Part shown: positions 37,373 through 46,797 of the stretch, one piece after another
Numbering within the stretch: position 1 is the stretch's first letter
How the letters are laid out: every line of letters begins with the position of its first letter
NCBI GenBank assembly: GCA_016699165.1
Contig: CP064963.1
Span: 4,960,001-5,024,000, forward strand
Origin: Candidatus Melainabacteria bacterium
GTDB lineage: Bacteria; Cyanobacteriota; Vampirovibrionia; Obscuribacterales; Obscuribacteraceae
Length of the DNA stretch: 64,000 nt
Direction: 5' to 3'
Position numbers and translations under genes: made by a program
The notes under the pieces: model-generated
Database searches by the model: none
The model's input: the letters and a program-made list of their open reading frames with translations, nothing else
What the model was told of the DNA's origin: nothing

Positions 37373-40300
37373 CTATCTGCGACGAGCAGGTGGCTTAGCT
37401 GTTCCGGCTCCACCTAAGAGTTTTAAGCGCTCTTTGGCATCAGCTGCATTTTGTCCTGTGGGTGCCAATTGCAAGTATTTTGCATAATCACCTTTGGCAG
37501 CAGGTAGTTGCTGAAGAGCTTCATATACGGTGGCACGATAATAATAGTAGTCCGGATTTTTGCCATCGCCTTGAATAGCCTTTGAGTATTCTTGCAAGGC
37601 TTGGGCATTGTCGCCTTTACCCTGATAAGCAGTACCCAGGTTGAAGTGAGTACCAGGATCGTCTGCGATACGCAAAGCTCCTAGATAATCGGCGATAGCA
37701 CCTGGATAATCGGGCGGCGTGGCAGTTTGTTTCTTGTATGCCGATTCAAGTAAAGGTGCTGCTTTAGCTTGATTGACAGCCAGTTTTGCATCACGCAAAG
37801 TATCAATGTAGGTTTTTTCTTTAGGCGCAAGTGCCACTGCTTTTTCGTAGTTCTTCAAAGCATTTTCCATGTCGCCTTTTGCTTGATAGTTAGTACCCAA
37901 GCCGTAATAGAGCGATGGCTCATTTGGTGCAGCAGCAATTCCTTCTTGATATTTTTTCTCTGCTTCATCATATTTTCCAGCTTGTTGCAGATTGACAGCA
38001 TCTGTATAAGCTTGTTGCATCGAAGCTGATTTTTCTTGCTCGGCTTTGGTCTGAATTTTTTGTACAGCATTTACGTTTGCTTTTAGAGCATCGATACGCC
38101 CTTGGGCAGCAGCTTTATACTGACCGGTTGGTGCGTTTTGCAAATATTTCTGATAGGTGGTTATTGCTTTGGCACCATTGCCGTCTGTCTCATCGAGCAT
38201 GCCAAGGAAATACAAATTATCAGCTTTGGCTTTGCCACCAACTCTAAAGCCGTTGTCATAAGCCTGGCGAGCTTGAGCAAAATTACCCATGAACTGATAT
38301 GACGCAGCTAAAAATGTGTAGGCATCGGCATTATTAGGCTGGATAGCAAGCGCTTCTTGATATTTTGCTGCAGCAGTTGCATAGTCAGCTGCACCATATG
38401 CTTTGTTTGCATCGTCTATAAGTGGGGCTACTTTTTGTCCAATTGCACTTTCCATGGCGTTTTTGACTTGTTCGTTCAATTGAGCATTGTTTGAAATTGC
38501 AAGGGCTTGTTTGTAGCTAGCAATTGCATTGTCATAGTCGCCTTTGCCCTGATAAGCAGTACCAAGAGCGTAAGCGTAAGCGGGCTCTTTCGGCATCGCT
38601 TTAGATGCAGCTGTATATTGCTTGATAGCCTCATCAAAGTCACTTGCCTTTTGAGCGTTGACACCAGCTTCATAAGCTGTGGTGGCACTAGCAGAATTTG
38701 CTCTGTCAGAGGAACTTGCAAGCGGTTGTGTATCGTTTACATTTTTTGTCAGTGCATCAAGTCTGGCTTTAGCTAATTGATAATACTGACCACCAGGTGC
38801 TTTCTGCAAATAGGTTGCATATTCGCTTTTCGCTTTAGCACCCTGACCTGAGTTCTCATCAATGGCACCAAGTAAATACAAGTTGCCAATTTCGTTCTTA
38901 TTATCTAAATCGTAGGCTTTCTGATAAGCATTTCGAGCCTGGTCAAAGGCGTCTGTTTCCTGGAAACAAATACCAAGGTTGGTCCACACTCGCGCATTGT
39001 TTGGAACAAGTTTTACAGCTTGTTGATAGAGGACAATCGCGCCTTTCATATCGCCTGCAGTTTGTTTAGCTACTGCTTGCTCTACAAGCGGACCTGCTTG
39101 ATCTTGATAGACCGAAGCCATCGCTTTGTCAATATAGTCGGCTTTAGGATCCATCGCTTTGGCTTTTTGATACCAGAGCATAGCGTTGTCGTAGTCGTCT
39201 TTAGCTTGATAGGCTGTACCTAAGCTGTAAACGTAATCAACTTCTTTGTCATTTTTAGCGATGGCTTCCTGATATTTTGCAATGGCTTGATCATACTGTT
39301 TGCTTTCTTGTAATTTGACGGCTGCATTATACGCATCGGCTGCGTCTTTTTCTGTAGCCAACTGCGACTCAGACTTGATTTTGACTGTGTCGGTGATGTT
39401 TTTGCTAAGCGCTGCTACTCTGGCCTTAGCAGCTGCGGCGTTTGTACCGCCTGGTGCTTGCGCTAGATAATTTTTGTAGGATGCCACCGCATCGCCACCA
39501 TTGCCGTAGTGTTCAAGAATTGTACCTATGTAGTACAAATCGTCTACCCGACCCTTTGGATCGAGCTTGTAAGCCTTTTCATAAGACAATTGAGCGGCGC
39601 GATAATCTTCTTTTGAAAATTGAGCCGCACCCATGTTGAACCAGATTTCGTCATTGTCCGGGCTGTCAGGACGAATAGCAAGTGCCTGGTTATACAGATT
39701 AATTGCCTCTGTATAATTTTTTGCCTGGTGCGCAGCAAGTGCTTGTTTGATAACAGGAGCAACTTTGTCGTCTATGGCAGAAGACAGAGCGTCTGCGTAT
39801 GCCTTACTTTTGGGATCGAGTTTGACTGCCAATCTGTATTCGTCAATTGCGCCATCAAGATCTTTTTTACCTTCAAGAGCGGCACCAATATTGAAGTGAA
39901 TAGCAGGATCGTTCTGGTCTTTCTTGAGCAATTCTTGAAAGCGCGCTAAAGCTTCGTCGAATTTTCCAGCTTTGAACAAACTGTCTGCTTCTTTGTTTAA
40001 GGTGACTACACGCTGTTCTTCTTTGTGTTTGTTGCAAGTGGCAAGACCTTCCATCGCCCCTTTGTTTTGGGGATCGATACGAAGACCCTTTTGATAGCAG
40101 TCCATTGCATTGTCATAATCTTTTTTGGCTTGATAAGCAGAGCCCATGTTGACATAAATTACAGCATTGTTAGGATCGGCTTGCAGAGCCAGTTTGTATT
40201 CTTCAATTGCCTGGTCGTACAAGTTCTTGGCTTGCAAATCAACACCAAGGTTGATGTGTTTATCAACTTCCGCTTTCTTCATTACGCCTGGAAGTTTTGC

Positions 40301-41209
40301 AAGTAAATCTTGAGCGATTGGGTTATTTCCGCGCGAGAATCTGATTGCTTGTTTGTATTCTTCCTGCGCTTGAGCAAAGTCTCCTCTGTATTGAAGAGCT
40401 TGACCCATACCGATGTGATTTTCAGGTGCAGTAGGATTGGCTTTGATAGCGGCATCCCAACCGGCAACCAGAGCATCAAGCACATCTGAATCGTTTGGAT
40501 TTAATGTCAGCGCGCGAGCGTAAGCTTTGATGGCGCTTGCAACATCTTTTTTGGCCTGGAATGCTTGACCGATTTTCACCTCAAGACCAGCTGAATCTGC
40601 CGATCTCGTTGCTGCCTGATATTCGGTAACTGCCTGGTCAATTTTGCCCTGTACACGCAAAACATCGCCTAGTTTTTCATGAGTAGGTGCGTCGTCTTTG
40701 AGAGCCAGAGCGGCTTTGTATTCGACAATGGCGCCGGCAAAATCATCGCCTGATTTTCTGGCTGCGTCTCCAAGATCTACGCGGTCTTTAAAATTGTTTG
40801 GGTCACGGCTCATCATTCTGATGATGCCTTCAAGATTATGTTGAGTAGTTACATTTTTAGCATCGAGTATCAATGCTTTGTGAAACATTTTGATTGCTTG
40901 CGAAGGATTGCCTTGTTGAGACAGACCGTAATTGTTGTAAGCGATAGAAAGATTAGAGCGCGCCATTTCATACGTAGGATCCTGGCGTACAGCTTCTTCG
41001 AGCTTTTGAATGGCTAGGGCATAATTGCCCTTGTTGAGAGCGTTTACACCTTCGTTATTTAAATTGATTACCGATGACGAGGTCCCTTGAGCGTAGGCTG
41101 GCTGACCTTGACTGGCGAGCAACGCCACCGCAAGTGGTGAACCTGTAATTTCCATAAGACACAAGAGTGCCACCAAATATGATGCTTGTGCCGACTTCCC
41201 GCTAGCCAA
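37373..41209 (-). CDS. Giant exported TPR protein with about 220-residue super-repeats
   Basis: A 1278-residue protein with a signal peptide (ALLASQGQPAYAQG) followed almost entirely by tetratricopeptide repeats. Above the single-repeat level there is a larger unit. The segment YL-x-APGG/TGQ followed by AKARIDALTKNVND-type sequence recurs near residues 586, 805, 1026 and 1248, each time closing a block of about six repeats. TPR stacks are protein-binding scaffolds; here it would act in the periplasm or on the surface. Start is TTG at 41209 after GGAGG (11 nt). It ends Lys/Pro/Arg-rich (KPPARRR). Its partners are unknown. Confidence 0.85.
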   Translation of the reverse strand: MASGKSAQASYLVALLCLMEITGSPLAVALLASQGQPAYAQGTSSSVINLNNEGVNALNKGNYALAIQKLEEAVRQDPTYEMARSNLSIAYNNYGLSQQGNPSQAIKMFHKALILDAKNVTTQHNLEGIIRMMSRDPNNFKDRVDLGDAARKSGDDFAGAIVEYKAALALKDDAPTHEKLGDVLRVQGKIDQAVTEYQAATRSADSAGLEVKIGQAFQAKKDVASAIKAYARALTLNPNDSDVLDALVAGWDAAIKANPTAPENHIGMGQALQYRGDFAQAQEEYKQAIRFSRGNNPIAQDLLAKLPGVMKKAEVDKHINLGVDLQAKNLYDQAIEEYKLALQADPNNAVIYVNMGSAYQAKKDYDNAMDCYQKGLRIDPQNKGAMEGLATCNKHKEEQRVVTLNKEADSLFKAGKFDEALARFQELLKKDQNDPAIHFNIGAALEGKKDLDGAIDEYRLAVKLDPKSKAYADALSSAIDDKVAPVIKQALAAHQAKNYTEAINLYNQALAIRPDSPDNDEIWFNMGAAQFSKEDYRAAQLSYEKAYKLDPKGRVDDLYYIGTILEHYGNGGDAVASYKNYLAQAPGGTNAAAAKARVAALSKNITDTVKIKSESQLATEKDAADAYNAAVKLQESKQYDQAIAKYQEAIAKNDKEVDYVYSLGTAYQAKDDYDNAMLWYQKAKAMDPKADYIDKAMASVYQDQAGPLVEQAVAKQTAGDMKGAIVLYQQAVKLVPNNARVWTNLGICFQETDAFDQARNAYQKAYDLDNKNEIGNLYLLGAIDENSGQGAKAKSEYATYLQKAPGGQYYQLAKARLDALTKNVNDTQPLASSSDRANSASATTAYEAGVNAQKASDFDEAIKQYTAASKAMPKEPAYAYALGTAYQGKGDYDNAIASYKQALAISNNAQLNEQVKNAMESAIGQKVAPLIDDANKAYGAADYATAAAKYQEALAIQPNNADAYTFLAASYQFMGNFAQARQAYDNGFRVGGKAKADNLYFLGMLDETDGNGAKAITTYQKYLQNAPTGQYKAAAQGRIDALKANVNAVQKIQTKAEQEKSASMQQAYTDAVNLQQAGKYDEAEKKYQEGIAAAPNEPSLYYGLGTNYQAKGDMENALKNYEKAVALAPKEKTYIDTLRDAKLAVNQAKAAPLLESAYKKQTATPPDYPGAIADYLGALRIADDPGTHFNLGTAYQGKGDNAQALQEYSKAIQGDGKNPDYYYYRATVYEALQQLPAAKGDYAKYLQLAPTGQNAADAKERLKLLGGAGTAKPPARRR

Positions 41210-41360
41210 TTTAAAACTATCCTCCCAAACGTCGCCAAAGACTTATGTTCTCTTGAAATCAATCTATACTAAAGCGTCCCATTTTTCTCTATGGGAAACC
41301 CTAAATATAAAGCATTTTGGACTTTAAGTAAGACGTCAGGAGGATGAGAATGTTTCGATT

Positions 41361-42029
41361 TTAGTACTCAGGTTCGATAAGCCCGTAATCGCTATCTCTT
41401 CGGTGATAAACAGAGCAGACTTTATTTGAATCTTTGTTCAAGAATAAATAAAAGTCGTGTCCCAATAAGTCCATTGCTTGGCAGGCTTCATCAACCGACA
41501 TCGGCTTTAAGGCAAATTTCTTGGCACGCACAACTCTAGGGTCAGCACCTGGCTCTACCGATACAGTTTTAATGGTTTCTGTGCCGTTTTTGCTCTTGGT
41601 TGCAGCTTTTAGCGCCAGTTCTTTTGCGGCGAAATCGACTTCGTCCTCGTCGTATTCGATGACGTCTTCGTCTGCTTGACCGCCCGTAACCTTTTTATCT
41701 TTTTGTTTTTTATCTTTAGATTTATGACCGTTGTCCAGGTAACGCGTTTTGTATTTGCGAAGCTGGCGCTCTACTTTGTCCGCCACAAGGTCAATGGAGG
41801 CGTACATATTTTCGGTCGATTCTTCTCCGCGAATAATCTGTCCGTGGAGGTTAATGGTTATTTCTGCCGTTTGGCTTCTTGCAACTGAGGGATTTTTTGA
41901 AACGCTCAATAGCGCTTTGCAATCAAAATCGTGCTCGAAGTGTTTTTGTGCTCTTTGCAGTTTGTCGCTCAAGTAGTCCTTCAAGGCTGAAGTGACTTCT
42001 ATATTGCGTCCGGTTACCGTAACTTGCAT
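41361..42029 (-). CDS. hpf: Long-form ribosome hibernation promoting factor
   Basis: A 222-residue HPF of the long type, which inactivates ribosomes as 100S dimers in stationary phase. The N-terminal domain (VTGRNIEVTSALKDYLSDKL) is followed by an acidic linker. The C-terminal domain contains the conserved VVRAKKFALKPMSVDEA and DLLGHDFYLFLN segments used for dimerisation. Start is ATG at 42029, 8 nt after GGAG; ATG 42035 is too close to that site. Confidence 0.93.
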   Translation of the reverse strand: MQVTVTGRNIEVTSALKDYLSDKLQRAQKHFEHDFDCKALLSVSKNPSVARSQTAEITINLHGQIIRGEESTENMYASIDLVADKVERQLRKYKTRYLDNGHKSKDKKQKDKKVTGGQADEDVIEYDEDEVDFAAKELALKAATKSKNGTETIKTVSVEPGADPRVVRAKKFALKPMSVDEACQAMDLLGHDFYLFLNKDSNKVCSVYHRRDSDYGLIEPEY

Positions 42030-42152
42030 GGTCATTTCTCCTGTTTCTTGACATGGAAAAGCCCCGGATCACAAACGCCTTCCGGATCCTATGTCGTCAA
42101 ACGCTAACTTGATCGTAGCAGCAACAATGAAAAATGGCCAACAATTTAATTC

Positions 42153-43493
42153 TTAGTGACTGACATGCAAAATAAGTTCGCCAATGTCGAAATAGTTAGC
42201 TGCTTCGTTGTTTTGGTGGTTTTGATGATTCAAAGTAGGAGCTGTACTGGCTTGAGCTGGGGCAACAAACCAATTTTGAAGGCTTTGTTTGCGACTCTGA
42301 CTTTTCAAAGCCACTACTTTAGATGTAATTCTGTGGGCTTCGTGCTTGCTAATGGGTTCGTTTAAGTTCTCAGTGCCTTCGATTAAATTTAGAGATTTGA
42401 GCACATTGTGACAAGTGAGAGGACTTGCATGTTTCTGATTAAGACCTTCATGCGTAATCCATTTATAGAATTGAGCTTTGGAAACAGGCTGTGCTGGGTC
42501 AAGACTTTTGCCTTCATCGCTTTGGGCAGGGACGTGACCTTGTGAAATCAAATATTTAAGACTGTTCAAGCGATGCTTGTTATTGGCTGGGAAATAATCG
42601 CTATATTTGCCCATGCACAAAAACTGCTCTTCGGTCATTTGATGAAAAGGATAAAGACTGGCACTGGTTGCCGAAGTATCCTTGCAAGCTTTCATGAAAT
42701 CGAGAATGTCCGCCTGGTGAGTCTTCATGCCATCGCCTATGACATGGACATCTACGTCAGGGCGCCCGCACAATTCACGTACTTTTTTGACAGTGTCTCT
42801 AGTGTAGTTATGTGCATGTAGCTTGGTGTATTTACTGTTCCAATAAGCCATCGGGGCGATTACATCATAATATTTGTCGAGCAATTTCCACGGTGTGCGC
42901 GCCACCTGCGGTGCCTTGTTCAGTGGACTATAAACCACGGCAACCATGGGATATTTGTCTCCCAGGCTTTGACGAAGCTGTTTGCTGTAAGCTTCAACTT
43001 TGCCATAAGAAAGGTCTTGTTCCAGGTTTGCGGCTAAGCCATCAAAACCAGCTCCAGATGGAGTTCGGAAGTTGCAAGCGTCAACCAATTTTTGGGCGTC
43101 GGCTTCTGGATTTGCAAGTGTTGCAAACGACCAGGCCAGTACGTTAATTTTGTATTTGTGGCAAGCTTCAATAATTTTGCCTACATTTTCAGCATCGGCT
43201 AAAGCTGGAGTGTTGCTGCGCGAAGTCTGCAAAAAAATGTTGGACACGCCGTGATTGTGCAGCTTAAGACAGTACTGTTCCAGATTGTCTTTGGGATGAC
43301 TCCACATATTGACCCAAATGCCAGGACCTTCAGCAAGGCCTTGTCCATAATTCGAACTAACTGGTTGGTGCTCAATAGCCTGCGCCGGGCGCACAACTAC
43401 TAAGAACAGACCAAACAATAAAGATAGCGTAGCCGCTTTAATGTTAATAGACCGGCGCGAAGTGCCGGTTTGGGCTGAGTGCATATTGTTCAT
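42153..43493 (-). CDS. Exported TIM-barrel glycosidase-like protein
   Basis: A 446-residue protein with a signal peptide (LSLLFGLFLVVVRPAQA). The region of residues about 55-300 has a beta/alpha barrel layout with IWVNMWSHPKD, NVLAWSFATLA, MVAVVYSP, DVIAPMAYWN and VHVIGDGMKT. This resembles GH18/DUF4015-like putative glycoside hydrolases. The C-terminal about 100 residues are helical and may be an SLH-like or substrate-binding domain. I do not see the full GH18 DxxDxDxE motif, so catalysis is uncertain. It could act on cell-wall or exopolysaccharide glycans. Confidence 0.6.
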   Translation of the reverse strand: MNNMHSAQTGTSRRSINIKAATLSLLFGLFLVVVRPAQAIEHQPVSSNYGQGLAEGPGIWVNMWSHPKDNLEQYCLKLHNHGVSNIFLQTSRSNTPALADAENVGKIIEACHKYKINVLAWSFATLANPEADAQKLVDACNFRTPSGAGFDGLAANLEQDLSYGKVEAYSKQLRQSLGDKYPMVAVVYSPLNKAPQVARTPWKLLDKYYDVIAPMAYWNSKYTKLHAHNYTRDTVKKVRELCGRPDVDVHVIGDGMKTHQADILDFMKACKDTSATSASLYPFHQMTEEQFLCMGKYSDYFPANNKHRLNSLKYLISQGHVPAQSDEGKSLDPAQPVSKAQFYKWITHEGLNQKHASPLTCHNVLKSLNLIEGTENLNEPISKHEAHRITSKVVALKSQSRKQSLQNWFVAPAQASTAPTLNHQNHQNNEAANYFDIGELILHVSH

Positions 43494-43702
43494 AAGACCG
43501 CTTTTCTAGTAAGGCTGGCTTTGAGTGGACGAGGAGAATAGATGGATTAGATATCTAGACTAATTATAAGGGCAAAACCCGCTTTGTGGGCGGATTTCTA
43601 ATGTTCTTTCTTTGATATACCAACTTTATTATCAGAATAAGCGTGATGGTATCCTTAAATTAGATCTTTTAGTGTCATAGCCGATGTGTTATTAATTGCA
43701 GA

Positions 43703-44275
43703 ATGAAAGACGAAGAAATACAAAAAAAACTAATTAAGCTCGAATCTGCGGTGCTCAAAGAAAGCACCGAAGTGGCCGCTCCTCAAAGAAGCACCGAGCT
43801 TATCGATACTGATTTGCGCGGCTCCAGTAATTCTAAAGAGTCACTTGCTCCAACCAAAGACGACTTCAAATATTTTGGTGGAATGGCACTTGTCACTTTG
43901 GGTTTGTTTTTGCTTTTCCAGCACGTGAAACTCACTACCGGTTGGGGCTTTTGGGGCATGTCCGCCACGCACGGAATCGGACTGCTTCTGGTACCACTAA
44001 TATTTGGCATTGGCTGGATTTTTTACAACGCTAAAAATGTATGGGGATGGATTATTACAGCCGTTACTGTTGTCACAATGATATTTGCTGTTTTGTCCAG
44101 TTTGCGTCTGCAATTCGATCAAATGTCGATGCTTGGTGTTGTTTTCATGCTTCTTCCTTTTGCTCTGGGCTTTGCTCTAATTCTGCAAGGAATCGGCGGT
44201 CCGAATGGATTGAAGAAAGTTATCGCCGACAAGATTGCCGAATCAAAGGCCGATGCTAAGTCGCGTAAATCTTAG
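43703..44275 (+). CDS. Unrecognised membrane protein
   Basis: A 190-residue protein with a hydrophilic N terminus of about 55 residues, four hydrophobic segments (MALVTLGLFLLFQHV; HGIGLLLVPLIFGIGWIFY; WGWIITAVTVVTMIFAVL; MLGVVFMLLPFALGFALIL), and a basic C terminus (ADAKSRKS). No family recognised. It is divergent from the glycosidase-like gene and converges with the amidase gene. Confidence 0.6.
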   Translation: MKDEEIQKKLIKLESAVLKESTEVAAPQRSTELIDTDLRGSSNSKESLAPTKDDFKYFGGMALVTLGLFLLFQHVKLTTGWGFWGMSATHGIGLLLVPLIFGIGWIFYNAKNVWGWIITAVTVVTMIFAVLSSLRLQFDQMSMLGVVFMLLPFALGFALILQGIGGPNGLKKVIADKIAESKADAKSRKS

Positions 44276-44320
44276 TCAGTCAAAAATCTAACACCAAATG
44301 CTGAGCGTTGAAATCTCTTG

Positions 44321-44367
44321 GGGTCAACCATAAGTATTACGGCATGTTTTACTTATGGTTGGCACCC
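44321..44367. repeat. Hairpin element with conserved CGGCATG loop, copy B
   Basis: Perfect 12-bp arms CAACCATAAGTA (44325-44336) and TACTTATGGTTG (44350-44361) around the loop TTACGGCATGTTT, with outer GGGT/ACCC pairing. It lies between two convergent genes. It matches copy A at 18931-18978 in loop, length and stem layout. Confidence 0.65.
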
Positions 44368-44407
44368 AGACTATAAAAGTAGTCTCAATCTGTTGTGAGA
44401 TTTTTGA

Positions 44408-45547
44408 TTAGTCGTCCAACAAAGATTCAGGCATATCGGGCGAGGAGACGTTATCACCTGTTGTTGGCTGCAATTTGATTCGGGTCATATCTTGCGGCAA
44501 TTCTTTTATGACAGGAGCTTCGGGTGGAGCAATTATCGGCTCGGTTTCTTCAGATGCTATTTGAGCACCATCGAATTCCTGCCACGACTTTGCCATATCC
44601 TTTATATTGTCTAAACGAGACGCAATTGCGTTCTGGCGAAACTTGTCTTTGGCAAGCAAGAATCCGCCCCAATCAAACAATACTGGATCTGTATGATCCC
44701 CTTGCTGAGCGTATCTGTGAGTGATGACATTTTCTTGACTGACACAATAACGTTCTTGCAAATAATTGACCAGACGAATAACTGCCTGCACCATCTCTGG
44801 TGGATAGTTCTGTCTGCCGCAATGATTCATTTCTATGCCGACACTATTGTCGTTATTGATACCAGGTAGTGTTTTTAAAATATTGATGTGTACAGTAGCA
44901 AGGTCTGGATCGACTGCCTGATAGATGGTGCCGTCGCGCTCGACTACATATTGCGCACCAGGATGACGTCTGCCTCTTCCGTTCCATCCTTCTATTACGC
45001 GAATGGCGCTTACTGGAATTCCGGTCTCGGTCGAGTGGACAATTATATGTTTAACAGGCTCGCGTCGCCAGTATATGCCACCTTTGAGTGGATGATATTG
45101 AAAAACACCTGCGCGGACAAGAGCTCTGGGATTATGTTTGGCAGCAAGTCCTTGTTTGAAGTCGTGAGCAATTTTTTCTGACTGGTCTTCTGGCAATGGA
45201 CTGCGATCGTATGCCGGCGCATTCATCATAAACATTTCAATTGGATATGCATAACGCGGACGATGCGCTACGTGATGTTTGTGATGTCGCCCGTGGTGCT
45301 TCGCCACATGCGAAGAGTGGTGGCTAGATTTGCCACCATGTTTTTTGCTGCGACTGTGAGCGGCATGGCTTGAATGGCTGGAATGGCTAGAACGACCGGA
45401 ACTTTTGGGCGATGACGATTTACGCGTGCGAGCATCGCAAGCGTTTGAATCGAAATTGAGCAGTTGAGCGAAAAGTAGTAAGCAAAAAACAGATACGAAT
45501 TTTTCCAATTCTAAAATGACTCCAAATAAAAACCGCACAGCCACCAA
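44408..45547 (-). CDS. Exported N-acetylmuramoyl-L-alanine amidase with His-rich linker
   Basis: A 379-residue protein with an N-terminal hydrophobic signal or anchor (VFCLLLFAQLLNF) and a strikingly Ser/His/Lys-rich stretch (residues about 45-95, with runs like HHGRHHKHH). An Amidase_2/PGRP-type zinc domain follows from about residue 165: IIVHSTE, ATVHINIL, VGIEMNHCG and the catalytic-region GDHTDP. It would cut the stem peptide from peptidoglycan. The His-rich segment could bind metal. The exact start is unsure. Confidence 0.85.
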   Translation of the reverse strand: MVAVRFLFGVILELEKFVSVFCLLLFAQLLNFDSNACDARTRKSSSPKSSGRSSHSSHSSHAAHSRSKKHGGKSSHHSSHVAKHHGRHHKHHVAHRPRYAYPIEMFMMNAPAYDRSPLPEDQSEKIAHDFKQGLAAKHNPRALVRAGVFQYHPLKGGIYWRREPVKHIIVHSTETGIPVSAIRVIEGWNGRGRRHPGAQYVVERDGTIYQAVDPDLATVHINILKTLPGINNDNSVGIEMNHCGRQNYPPEMVQAVIRLVNYLQERYCVSQENVITHRYAQQGDHTDPVLFDWGGFLLAKDKFRQNAIASRLDNIKDMAKSWQEFDGAQIASEETEPIIAPPEAPVIKELPQDMTRIKLQPTTGDNVSSPDMPESLLDD

Positions 45548-45600
45548 GTTCTATTGTAAGGCCGTTGTCAAAAAGATCAAGGACAAGCTAGAAACTAATT

Positions 45601-46740
45601 CTAGTCTATCCAGCCGCCACCAAGTATATACGTGTCACTCATGTCGTATATGCCAAGCACTTGTCCAGGTGTAATTGCTGGTTCGGGCTCGTCGAATACA
45701 ACTCGTACTTTATATAAATCGTTTTCGCTTTCACGTGCAAATGGGTAGACCATCGCTTTTTTAGTGCGACTGTTATAACGCACTTTGCAGAGTGCTTCAA
45801 AAGGTTCGCTTGGAATATTGGGCACAAGCCAATTGACAAATGAAGCAGTCAATTCGCTTGAAAGCAATGATTCTTTTGGTCCCACATAAACTGTGCGTGT
45901 ATCGGGATCGAGCGATATTACATACAAAGGCTCGCTGTAAGCAATTTTGATACCGCGTCTTTGTCCAATGGTGTAATTGTGCGTGCCTTCGTGCTGACCA
46001 AGCACCTCGCCTGTCACCACATGAATTATGGCACCTGGTTTTGCATCCAGATGATTTGAAAGATAGTCTTGTACAGTGCTTCCTTGCGGAATAAAACACA
46101 AGTCCTGACTATCGGGCCTATTTGCCACCACTAAATTGCGCTCTTGTGCCATGCCTCGAATTTCGGTTTTGAGCAAATCGCCAAGCGGCAACATAGTCGA
46201 TTCAAGCTGCTCGCGGGTGATTCCCCAGAGAACATAGGACTGGTCTTTTGTATTATCTTTGGCGCGTGCCAGATGCTTGATGCCGTCTACTTCCAAGACG
46301 CGTGCATAGTGTCCGGTGGCAATGTATTTTGCATTTAAATGCTTTTTGGCGTAATTGAGCAGTGCGCCCCACTTAATTAGAGTGTTGCACAAGCTGCACG
46401 GCAAGGGCGTCTTCGCCCGCTCGTAAGACTGGTGAAACTGGTCGATGATTTGTGACTTAAATAATTCACGCAAATCTACTGCATGGTGCTCGATATTCAA
46501 ATCTTCGCACACGCGTGCTGCATCAATCATTCCGGTGTCGCAACAACGACTGCCCGATTTAATTAGCCAGCCTGTGACACCAATTACTTCGTATCCCTGC
46601 TCTAAAAGAAGAGCAGCACATGTAGACGAATCAACGCCGCCGGACATAAGAACGGCAACGCGAGTTTTGGTGGGGTCACTTACGCGGTTGCGCACAGCTT
46701 GAGGGCTGTTCTTTTCCACGATTTCACAAACTGAATCCAT
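45601..46740 (-). CDS. mnmA: tRNA-specific 2-thiouridylase MnmA
   Basis: A 379-residue ATP pyrophosphatase that adds sulfur at U34 of Glu, Gln and Lys tRNAs. It has the P-loop VLMSGGVDSSTCAALLL, the first catalytic Cys region PCSLCNTLIKWG, AKYIATGHYAR, the second catalytic Cys in DSQDLCFIPQG, and THNYTIGQRRGI. Length is normal. A TATAAT box stands 8 nt before the ATG, so the message may have almost no leader. Confidence 0.96.
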   Translation of the reverse strand: MDSVCEIVEKNSPQAVRNRVSDPTKTRVAVLMSGGVDSSTCAALLLEQGYEVIGVTGWLIKSGSRCCDTGMIDAARVCEDLNIEHHAVDLRELFKSQIIDQFHQSYERAKTPLPCSLCNTLIKWGALLNYAKKHLNAKYIATGHYARVLEVDGIKHLARAKDNTKDQSYVLWGITREQLESTMLPLGDLLKTEIRGMAQERNLVVANRPDSQDLCFIPQGSTVQDYLSNHLDAKPGAIIHVVTGEVLGQHEGTHNYTIGQRRGIKIAYSEPLYVISLDPDTRTVYVGPKESLLSSELTASFVNWLVPNIPSEPFEALCKVRYNSRTKKAMVYPFARESENDLYKVRVVFDEPEPAITPGQVLGIYDMSDTYILGGGWID

Positions 46741-46748
46741 AGATAAAC

Positions 46749-46777
46749 ATTATATTGACAAGTGGAAGCTCTGGGAA
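46749..46777 (-). promoter_or_regulatory. Promoter of mnmA, near-leaderless
   Basis: On the minus strand: TTCCCA (46772-46777), a 17-nt spacer and a perfect TATAAT (46749-46754), then 8 nt to the ATG at 46740. Transcription would start 1-2 nt before or at the ATG. Confidence 0.6.
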
Positions 46778-46797
46778 TTAGCCCCGCTTAATTTAAT

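Noticed and set aside
43565..43600. Terminator between the glycosidase-like gene and the membrane protein gene
   Set aside because: Arms of only about four pairs, and it lies between two divergent gene starts where no terminator is needed.
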